Source of the DNA: Candidatus Avoscillospira stercoripullorum
GTDB lineage: Bacteria; Bacillota; Clostridia; Oscillospirales; Oscillospiraceae
Assembly (NCBI GenBank): GCA_018712905.1
Contig: DVGD01000022.1
Span: 1 to 10,419 of the forward strand
Direction: 5' to 3'
DNA length: 10,419 bases
Shown here: piece after piece, positions 4,938 through 10,419 of the stretch
How positions within the stretch are numbered: position 1 is the stretch's first letter
Layout of the letters: every line of letters begins with the position of its first letter
Notes under the pieces: generated by a model
The model's database searches: none
Seen by the model: the letters and a program-made list of their open reading frames with translations, nothing else
What the model was told of the DNA's origin: nothing
Position numbers and translations under genes: made by a program

Positions 4938-5978
4938 ATGAAACAAAACAAGATTTCCATCACCGAGCTGGCCAATACCTTTGGCGTTTCCCCCTCTACC
5001 GTGTCCCGCGCCGTCAACGATCTGCCGGGCGTGAGCGAGGAGCTTCGGGCAAAGATCAAGGAGTACGCCAGAAAAACAGGCTACCATTCCCGCCTCACCG
5101 GAAGAGGGAAGGCGCCTGAAACCACCAATGTGGTGGCGGTTATCATTGGCGACGTCCGCAACGTGTTCTACAGTGAGCTGGTGTTCAGCATTCAGCGTGT
5201 GCTGCGGGAGCACGGTTACCTCCTGGCAGTCTATTACAGCGAATACAACGAGAAGCAGGAAATTCAATACATTCGCCTGGCCGGCAGCTCCAATGTGGCC
5301 GGCATTATCCAGGTGACGGTGGCCTCGGAGGCCATCAGCCAGGAGCTGAGCCAGGTGGCGGTGCCCATCGTCATGGTCAACCGGATGATCAACACCTTCG
5401 ACACCGATGTGGTGCTGCTGGACAACTACGAAGCAGGCTACATTGCCACGGCGCGGCTCATTGAGCTGGGACATTCGGAGATTGGCTTCCTCCGCGGACA
5501 GACCCAGTCCTCGGCCTCCATTCAGCGCTTTGAGGGCTACCTCCAGGCCATGAAAAATTACCACCTGCCGGTGGAGGACAAGTTCGTGCTCCAGGGCGAC
5601 CTGACCATGAAGACGGCCTATGAGCAAGGCAAGAATCTGATGGCCACGGTGGATCACCTGCCAACAGCCATGGTTGCCTCCAATGATATTTCCGCCTACG
5701 GCCTGATGACTGCCCTGCAGGAGTACGGCGTGAAAATACCCACCAACCTTTCGTTGGTGAGCTTTGACAACCTGCAGATGTCCGACATGCGGGGCATATC
5801 CCTCTCGTCGGTGGATCCGCAGGTACATTACATGGGAAGCACAGCAGCGAACCTGATGCTCCGGCGCATCCAGGATCCCACCCGGGAGACGGAGCGGGTG
5901 ATCGTGAAGCCCAAGCTCATTGAGCGTCACTCGCTGCTTGCCTATAAAGACACAACGCAATTTCGAAAGCTTCGATAG
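4938..5978 (+). CDS. LacI-family transcriptional regulator
   Basis: This 346-residue protein has the LacI layout: a helix-turn-helix at residues 8-27 (ITELANTFGVSPSTVSRAVN), a short hinge, then a periplasmic-binding-protein-like effector domain from about residue 64 (TNVVAVIIGDVRNVFYSELV to the C-terminus; ASNDISAYGLMTAL and LSLVSFDN are recognisable). Length is normal. Oddly, the hinge reads LTGRGKAPE where the family usually has an A-R-x-L motif; K58 falls where the base-intercalating leucine sits. The start has AAAGGAG 6 bases upstream. It heads the plus-strand operon and its leader holds an 18-bp palindrome, so it probably represses itself and the genes after it, and perhaps the divergent SDR-thiolase operon. 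The effector is probably the transported compound or a product of it (inference). Context suggests a non-sugar ligand, but this is not certain. Confidence 0.95.
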   Translation: MKQNKISITELANTFGVSPSTVSRAVNDLPGVSEELRAKIKEYARKTGYHSRLTGRGKAPETTNVVAVIIGDVRNVFYSELVFSIQRVLREHGYLLAVYYSEYNEKQEIQYIRLAGSSNVAGIIQVTVASEAISQELSQVAVPIVMVNRMINTFDTDVVLLDNYEAGYIATARLIELGHSEIGFLRGQTQSSASIQRFEGYLQAMKNYHLPVEDKFVLQGDLTMKTAYEQGKNLMATVDHLPTAMVASNDISAYGLMTALQEYGVKIPTNLSLVSFDNLQMSDMRGISLSSVDPQVHYMGSTAANLMLRRIQDPTRETERVIVKPKLIERHSLLAYKDTTQFRKLR

Positions 5979-6020
5979 ATCCCAATCGCCGAAGGGACGT
6001 CTGGGAAGGGGGTGCTAGTT

Positions 6021-6788
6021 TTGTATTCGGTGAAATCATTCAGCCTTGAGGGCAAGAAGGCCGTCATCACCGGCGGGACAAGGGGACTTTGCTACGACAT
6101 TGCCAAGGCCTACCACGAGCTGGGCGCCACGCTGGTGCTGCTCAGCCGCGGAGACGGCACAGCGGCCGCCGCGGCACTTTCCACGCCAGAGGCACCGGCA
6201 TACTGGATTGGCTGCGACGTGGGCGACCCGGCGCAGGCAAGCCGGGCAGCGGAGGAGAGCCTGGCGTTGCTGGGCGGTGAGATCGACATTCTGGTCAATG
6301 GCGCGGGCATTCAGTACCGCGCACCGGCGCTGGAATTTCCCTTTGACCGCTGGCAGGCGGTGCTGGACGTCAACTTGACGGGCACCTTCCTGATGTGCCA
6401 GGCCTTTGGCCGCGTGATGTGCCGGCAGGGGCGTGGACGGATCATCAACATCGCGTCCATGTGCTCGTTTTTCGGCAGCGTGAACATTCCGGCCTACTCC
6501 GCCAGCAAGGGCGGCGTGGCGCAGCTCACCAAGGCACTCTCCAACGAGTGGGCGTCCAAGGGCGTGAATGTCAACGCCATTGCGCCGGGCTATATGGAGA
6601 CGGAGCTCACCAAGGATCTCCGGGAGAAGAACCCGACGCTTTATGAGGAGATTTCCGCCCGCATTCCCAAGGGGCGGTGGGGAAGACCGGAGGATCTCAT
6701 GGGTCTTGCGGTGTTCCTGGCCGGCGACGCATCGGAATATGTATCCGGCGCCGTCATCCCGCTGGACGGCGGATATCTCGGAAAATAG
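6021..6788 (+). CDS. Short-chain dehydrogenase, KduD / gluconate 5-dehydrogenase-like
   Basis: This classical SDR of about 255 residues is a cytoplasmic oxidoreductase. The catalytic residues N118, S146, Y159 and K163 are present (IASMCSF then PAYSASK). NAIAPGYMETELT, GRWGRPEDL and IPLDGGY resemble the KduD-type 2-deoxy-5-ketogluconate and gluconate dehydrogenases. Two family motifs deviate: the glycine motif reads T-G-G-T-R-G-L-C, with C24 for the last glycine, and NNAG is NGAG (93-96). R43 after the second strand favours NADP(H), in contrast to D36 in the other SDR. A TTG at 6021 has GGAAGGGGG 8 bases upstream and is preferred; a GTG at 6012 in the same frame would add three residues but has no good site. 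It lies 42 bases after the regulator gene and before the transporter genes. It probably acts on the imported compound; the substrate is unknown. Confidence 0.88.
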   Translation: MYSVKSFSLEGKKAVITGGTRGLCYDIAKAYHELGATLVLLSRGDGTAAAAALSTPEAPAYWIGCDVGDPAQASRAAEESLALLGGEIDILVNGAGIQYRAPALEFPFDRWQAVLDVNLTGTFLMCQAFGRVMCRQGRGRIINIASMCSFFGSVNIPAYSASKGGVAQLTKALSNEWASKGVNVNAIAPGYMETELTKDLREKNPTLYEEISARIPKGRWGRPEDLMGLAVFLAGDASEYVSGAVIPLDGGYLGK

Positions 6789-6820
6789 CACCCAAATGAA
6801 ACAGGCAGGGAGGAAAAGAA

Positions 6821-7696
6821 ATGAGCCTAAACACAGTCTTGCAGGCCATTGCAAACGGCATCATGGTCGGCGGCATCTACGCGCTCATCGGCATGTCGCT
6901 CACCATTATCTTCGGCGTAATGAAAATCATCAACTTCTGTCAGGGCGAGCTTTTGATGCTGGGTATGTATTGCACCTACACGCTCAATTCCGTCTTAGGC
7001 ATCGAGCCGCTCCTGGCCATCCCTCTGGTGGCGGTCATCATGTTCCTCTTCGGCGTGCTGATCCAGTCCACTCTGATTACCCGCTCAGTACGAGCCAATG
7101 AGAACGACTCCAACGTCCTCTTCTTGACGGCTGGTCTCGGCATTCTCTTCAGCAGCAGCATGCAGATGATCTTCGGCACAAACTACCGCTCGGTGGATAA
7201 CTACTTCTCCAACAAGACCATCGAGCTGGCCGGCGCCCTCTTCAGCGTCAACAAGGTCATCAGCTTCCTCATCCTCATTGTGCTGACCATCCTGCTCTTC
7301 TTGTTCCTCCAGAAAACCACCATCGGCAAGCAGATTCGCGCCACCTCCCAGAATAGAACCGGCGCCAGTGTCTGCGGCATCAAGGCAAAGGTTGTCTATG
7401 CCTGCACCTACGGCCTGGGCGCTGCCATCGCCGGCGTCGCGGGTGCCTGCCTGATGACTTATTACTATGTATTCCCCAACGTGGGCACCACCTATGGCAC
7501 CCGCTCCTTCATCGTCGTCACCATCGGCACCCTGGGCAACATCATCGGCGGCCTCTTCGGCGGCCTGGTGCTGGGCTGCCTGGAAACCGTGGGCGCGCTG
7601 ATTGTGGGCTCGGCCTACAAAGAGACGCTGGTCTACATCTGCTTCGTCCTGATCCTGGTGGTGAAGCAGAGAATTCAAGCCAAGAGGAGGGCGTGA
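6821..7696 (+). CDS. LivH-type ABC transporter permease
   Basis: This 291-residue membrane protein is one half of the pore of a branched-chain-amino-acid-type (HAAT) ABC importer. About eight hydrophobic segments are visible. The N-terminal stretch GIYALIGMSLTIIFGVMKIINFCQGELLMLG is the family hallmark. KTTIGKQIRATSQNRTGASVCGI in the cytoplasmic loop should contact the ATPases, and VVTIGTLGNIIGGLFGGLVLG is typical of the C-terminal half. Length is normal. GGGAGG stands about 9 bases before the ATG. The gene starts 32 bases after the SDR gene and ends 3 bases before the partner permease. The family carries amino acids, amides, urea and organic or aromatic acids; the SDR and thiolase neighbours make an organic acid more likely than leucine (inference). 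Confidence 0.94.
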   Translation: MSLNTVLQAIANGIMVGGIYALIGMSLTIIFGVMKIINFCQGELLMLGMYCTYTLNSVLGIEPLLAIPLVAVIMFLFGVLIQSTLITRSVRANENDSNVLFLTAGLGILFSSSMQMIFGTNYRSVDNYFSNKTIELAGALFSVNKVISFLILIVLTILLFLFLQKTTIGKQIRATSQNRTGASVCGIKAKVVYACTYGLGAAIAGVAGACLMTYYYVFPNVGTTYGTRSFIVVTIGTLGNIIGGLFGGLVLGCLETVGALIVGSAYKETLVYICFVLILVVKQRIQAKRRA

Positions 7697-7699
7697 TCC

Positions 7700-8731
7700 A
7701 TGGATATTCGTGCATTTGTAAAGAAAAAGCCCGGCCTTCTCATCGGCCTTGGCGTGCTGATCGTGGCGGCTCTGCTGCCCCAGTTCTTCAATAAGACGTA
7801 TATCCAGTCCATTCTGGTGATGACCGTTTACATCGCCGGCTGCTCCCTGGCCTGGAGCGTACTGGGTGGTATGGTAGGCCAGATTTCCCTGGGTCACGGC
7901 GCGTTTGCCGCCATCGGCGCCTACATCGGCACCATCTTTGTGGCGGATCTCAACCTCTCGCCCTGGCTTGCCATGATTGTGGCCTTCTTCGTGGTAGGCA
8001 CTCTGATGGCGCTTTTGATGACTCCCTGCTTCGGCCTCAAGGGCACCTACTTCTCCCTGATGACCATCGCTTTCGGCGAGGCCTTCCGCAACATCTTCAC
8101 CAACTGGGAGTATGTGGGCGCCGGCCAGGGCAAGATGCTCCCCATCGTCCGCAGCGGCGAGGAGTCCCTCTGGATGCTGGCCTTCCGCTCCAAGACTGGA
8201 TACTTCTATGTTGGCCTCTTCCTGGTAGTGGTGTTCTACCTGGTGGTCAAGTACATCGACCGCTCCAAGCTGGGCTATGCCCTCAAGACCATTCGCGAGG
8301 ATGAGGGCACTGCAGAAGCCATCGGCATCAAGCCCATCAAGTTCCGCATTCTCGCCACCTTTATCAGCACCGGCATGGTGGCCGTCATGGGCGTGTTCTA
8401 TGCCACCTATGTCCGCTACATCAGCCCCGAGCTGATGCTCCAGAGTAAGTCTTTGGAATTTGTGCTTCCTGCCGTCATCGGCGGCATCAGCACCGTGGAG
8501 GGCTGTGTCCTGGGCGCCGCGATCATTGTGCCGCTGTCCCAGTTTCTGAACTCCCAGCTGGGCAGCCAGCTGCCCGGCTCCAACCTGGTGATCTATTCGC
8601 TGATCCTCATTGTCGTGGTGCTCTTCCGCCCCTCCGGCATTCTGGGCTGGTGGCAGGAGCGGCAGCAGAAGCGCAAGATTGCCAGCGAGCGTGTCAATCT
8701 CAACGAGCCTGCCTTGGCGGGAAAGGAGTGA
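7700..8731 (+). CDS. LivM-type ABC transporter permease
   Basis: This 343-residue inner-membrane protein is the second pore subunit of the HAAT importer. It has a short basic N-terminus and about ten hydrophobic segments. The family signature GGMVGQISLGHGAFAAIGAY lies near residues 54-73. FGLKGTYFSLMTIAFGEAFRN and the coupling-loop stretch ALKTIREDEGTAEAIGI are also typical, as is PSGILGWW near the end. A GAGGAGGG site precedes the ATG, and only three bases separate it from the LivH-type stop. It ends five bases before the ATPase gene. Nothing looks broken. It must work with the LivH-type permease and the two ATPases. Confidence 0.94.
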   Translation: MDIRAFVKKKPGLLIGLGVLIVAALLPQFFNKTYIQSILVMTVYIAGCSLAWSVLGGMVGQISLGHGAFAAIGAYIGTIFVADLNLSPWLAMIVAFFVVGTLMALLMTPCFGLKGTYFSLMTIAFGEAFRNIFTNWEYVGAGQGKMLPIVRSGEESLWMLAFRSKTGYFYVGLFLVVVFYLVVKYIDRSKLGYALKTIREDEGTAEAIGIKPIKFRILATFISTGMVAVMGVFYATYVRYISPELMLQSKSLEFVLPAVIGGISTVEGCVLGAAIIVPLSQFLNSQLGSQLPGSNLVIYSLILIVVVLFRPSGILGWWQERQQKRKIASERVNLNEPALAGKE

Positions 8732-8736
8732 GGACG

Positions 8737-9474
8737 ATGGCGGATAAAAACATTCTGGAAATCCAGGGTCTGAGCAAGTCCTTCAAGGGACTCAAGGCCG
8801 TCAACGACGTGTCCTTCACCGTCCGCGAGGGCTCCATCACCGGTATGATCGGTTCCAACGGCGCCGGTAAGACCACCACCTTTAATATGATCAGCGGCGT
8901 CCTGGTGCCCACGGCGGGCAAGATCACCTACAAGGGGCAGGACATCACCGGCAAGCCCTCCTACTGCTATACCGGCATGGGCATTGCCCGTACCTTCCAG
9001 ATCATGAAGCCCCTGCGGCACATGTCTGTGCTGGACAACGTCATCTCCGGCGCCATGTATGGCCGCAAGCAGTTCAAGACTCCCAAGGCTGCCAAGGAGT
9101 ACGCCGAGGAGATCCTGCAATTCACTGGTCTCTACGAGCGGCGCAACTGGCTCCCCGGCGACATGGGAACGCCCTTTAAAAAGCGCCTGGAGGTGGCACG
9201 GGCACTGGCCACCGATCCGGATCTGCTGCTTCTCGACGAGGTCATGGCCGGCCTCAACACCACCGAGACCGACGATGCCATCCAGCTCTTCCGCAGCATC
9301 AACGAGCGCGGCACCACCATTTTGCTCATCGAGCACGTGATGCACGCGGTCACCAACCTCTGTGAAAAGGTTGTGACCATGCACCACGGCGAAAAGGTAG
9401 CGGAGGGTACGCCCACGGAAGTCATGAACGATCCCTATGTCATCGAAATCTACTTAGGCAAGGAGGAGAGCTGA
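8737..9474 (+). CDS. LivG-type ABC transporter ATP-binding protein
   Basis: This 245-residue ATPase powers the importer from the cytoplasmic side. It has Walker A GSNGAGKT (39-46), a Q-loop at Q88 (RTFQIMK), Walker B LLLLDE (163-168) and a switch histidine at H200 (IEHVMH). Where most ABC proteins have LSGGQ it reads MGTPFKKRLEVARAL (143-157), with no LSGGQ-like glycine. DEVMAGL replaces the usual DEP. Such loosened signatures occur in some LivG homologues as I recall, so the protein is probably functional, with the LivF-type partner providing the canonical signature. The frame is open upstream to 8650, but AAGGAG 8 bases before the ATG at 8737 and the usual N-terminus fix the start there. 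Its stop overlaps the next ATG by one base. Confidence 0.93.
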   Translation: MADKNILEIQGLSKSFKGLKAVNDVSFTVREGSITGMIGSNGAGKTTTFNMISGVLVPTAGKITYKGQDITGKPSYCYTGMGIARTFQIMKPLRHMSVLDNVISGAMYGRKQFKTPKAAKEYAEEILQFTGLYERRNWLPGDMGTPFKKRLEVARALATDPDLLLLDEVMAGLNTTETDDAIQLFRSINERGTTILLIEHVMHAVTNLCEKVVTMHHGEKVAEGTPTEVMNDPYVIEIYLGKEES

Positions 9475-10196
9475 TGGCTGAGCAGCATTTTTTGGAAGTC
9501 ACCGACCTGGAAGTGAAGTACGGCGACATCCAGGTGATTTGGAAGGAGAGCTTCTACGTCAAGCGCGGTGAGATCATCGCCATTGTCGGCTCCAACGGCA
9601 TGGGCAAGAGCACCACGGTGGCGGCGTGCAGCGGCCTGATCTCCCCCTGCGGCGGCAGCATCAAGATAAACGGCAAGGAGATGGCCGGCCAGAACACCAG
9701 AAGCTACATCGACGAGGGCGTGATTCTGGTGCCCGAAGGGCGGCAGCTGTTCCCGGAGATGACGGTGCTGGAAAACCTGGAGATGGGCTGCTGTAGCAAG
9801 GAGGCCAAGATCCGCAAGAAGCAGACGCTGGAGCGGGTATACTCCTGGTTCCCCATTCTCCGCGAGCGCTCCAAGCAGCTGGCGGGCTCCCTCTCCGGCG
9901 GCGAGCAGCAGATGGTGGCCTTCTCCCGCGGCATGATGCAGCTGCCAAAGCTCCTCATCATGGATGAGCCTTCGTTGGGTCTTGCGCCAAACATCGTGGA
10001 CAACATCTTCGTCATTTCCAAGAAGATCACCCAGGAGACAGGTCTTGCCATCATCCTGGTGGAGCAAGACGTCAGAAAGGCCTTGAAGCTAGCCGACCGC
10101 GGCTACGTCATTGAAAACGGCAGAATCACCATTGAGGGTACAGCGGAGAATCTGCTGAACGATCCTGAAGTCAAGAAAGCATACTTAGGTTTCTGA
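9474..10196 (+). CDS. LivF-type ABC transporter ATP-binding protein
   Basis: This 240-residue ATPase is the second nucleotide-binding subunit of the HAAT importer. It has Walker A GSNGMGKST (39-47), a complete signature LSGGEQQ (140-146), Walker B LLIMDEP (160-166) followed by SLGLAP, and the switch segment ILVEQDV. VPEGRQLFPEMTVLENL is characteristic of LivF. The ATG overlaps the previous stop as TGATG and is preceded by AGGAGGAGAG, so the two ATPases are translationally coupled. It probably pairs with the LivG-type subunit, whose signature motif is degenerate, so the heterodimer may have one standard and one weak ATP site (inference). Length is as expected. Confidence 0.95.
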   Translation: MAEQHFLEVTDLEVKYGDIQVIWKESFYVKRGEIIAIVGSNGMGKSTTVAACSGLISPCGGSIKINGKEMAGQNTRSYIDEGVILVPEGRQLFPEMTVLENLEMGCCSKEAKIRKKQTLERVYSWFPILRERSKQLAGSLSGGEQQMVAFSRGMMQLPKLLIMDEPSLGLAPNIVDNIFVISKKITQETGLAIILVEQDVRKALKLADRGYVIENGRITIEGTAENLLNDPEVKKAYLGF

Positions 10197-10246
10197 TGTT
10201 TGCAGCAAGCAGCTGTAGATATAACGTAATGAAAAGGAGAGTCAGT

Positions 10247-10419
10247 ATGAAAAAGTTTCTCGCATTGTTCTTAGTCCTTGTGCTGGTCCTGTCCATGGCC
10301 GCATGCGCAGGCAATAACGACACAGCCGACACTTCCACCGACGACAGCTCCACCACCACCGAAGGCGACAAGACCATTACCATTGGCGGCCTGTATCCTC
10401 TCACTGGCTCTGCCGCCAA
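10247..10419 (+). CDS. LivK-type substrate-binding lipoprotein (5' part only)
   Basis: The first 57 codons are visible. MKKFLALFLVLVLVLSMAAC is a lipoprotein signal peptide with the lipobox MAAC and cysteine at residue 20, so the mature protein should be anchored on the outer face of the membrane. A threonine-, serine- and aspartate-rich linker follows, as is usual in Gram-positive binding lipoproteins. Next comes ITIGGLYPLTGSAA, the first strand and loop of the LivK/BraC-type receptor family. AAGGAG lies about 10 bases before the ATG. It follows the LivF-type gene by 50 bases. This subunit sets the substrate of the importer, but the binding residues lie beyond the window. Confidence 0.9.
   Translation, partial: MKKFLALFLVLVLVLSMAACAGNNDTADTSTDDSSTTTEGDKTITIGGLYPLTGSAA

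Noticed and set aside
1387..10067. Long open frames opposite or inside the thiolase, SDR and transporter genes, some of 200-366 codons.
   Set aside because: They lie over well-supported genes, lack ribosome binding sites and domain motifs, and have the residue bias expected from reading GC-rich genes in the wrong frame.

Overview
The window looks like chromosome of an anaerobic Firmicute of the class Clostridia, probably a gut Oscillospiraceae-type organism. This is inferred from strong AGGAGG-type ribosome binding sites, GC-rich genes separated by AT-rich spacers, a VanR-like response regulator and a desulfoferrodoxin-type iron domain. No rRNA, tRNA, CRISPR array, insertion sequence or phage gene was seen.

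Region 1 (1-2380) is a regulatory and accessory block. A VanR/OmpR-like response regulator runs off the left edge on the minus strand. It is divergent from a plus-strand gene that fuses an XRE helix-turn-helix to a complete desulfoferrodoxin-like module with two iron-site motifs. Both genes have near-consensus promoters, and a perfect inverted repeat lies between them. A minus-strand gene for an unrecognised protein with an HExxH zinc-peptidase motif follows, convergent with the HTH gene.

Region 2 (2380-4940) holds a minus-strand operon: an NAD-type short-chain dehydrogenase (SDR) of the FabG/acetoacetyl-CoA reductase type, then a thiolase. A strong hairpin terminator lies downstream. The spacers on both sides are AT-rich and full of symmetrical sites. 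A TTTGCGCAAA palindrome occurs at each end (2603-2616 and 4843-4860), each just downstream of a plus-strand promoter, and a cluster of ACGCAAA half-sites lies in the SDR leader.

Region 3 (4938-10419) is a plus-strand operon: a LacI-family regulator, a KduD-like SDR, two LivH/LivM-type permeases, two LivG/LivF-type ATPases and the start of a LivK-type lipoprotein. The genes are tightly spaced or overlapping.

Taken together, regions 2 and 3 look like a self-contained uptake and oxidation locus. A branched-chain-amino-acid-type ABC transporter imports an organic acid or related small molecule, SDRs oxidise or reduce it, and a thiolase cleaves or condenses a beta-ketoacyl-CoA. The LacI protein probably controls both divergent operons. 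The substrate cannot be read from the sequence, and no CoA ligase or CoA transferase is visible here. The two most unusual items are the HTH-desulfoferrodoxin fusion and the paired promoter/operator modules, one of which points antisense into the thiolase gene.
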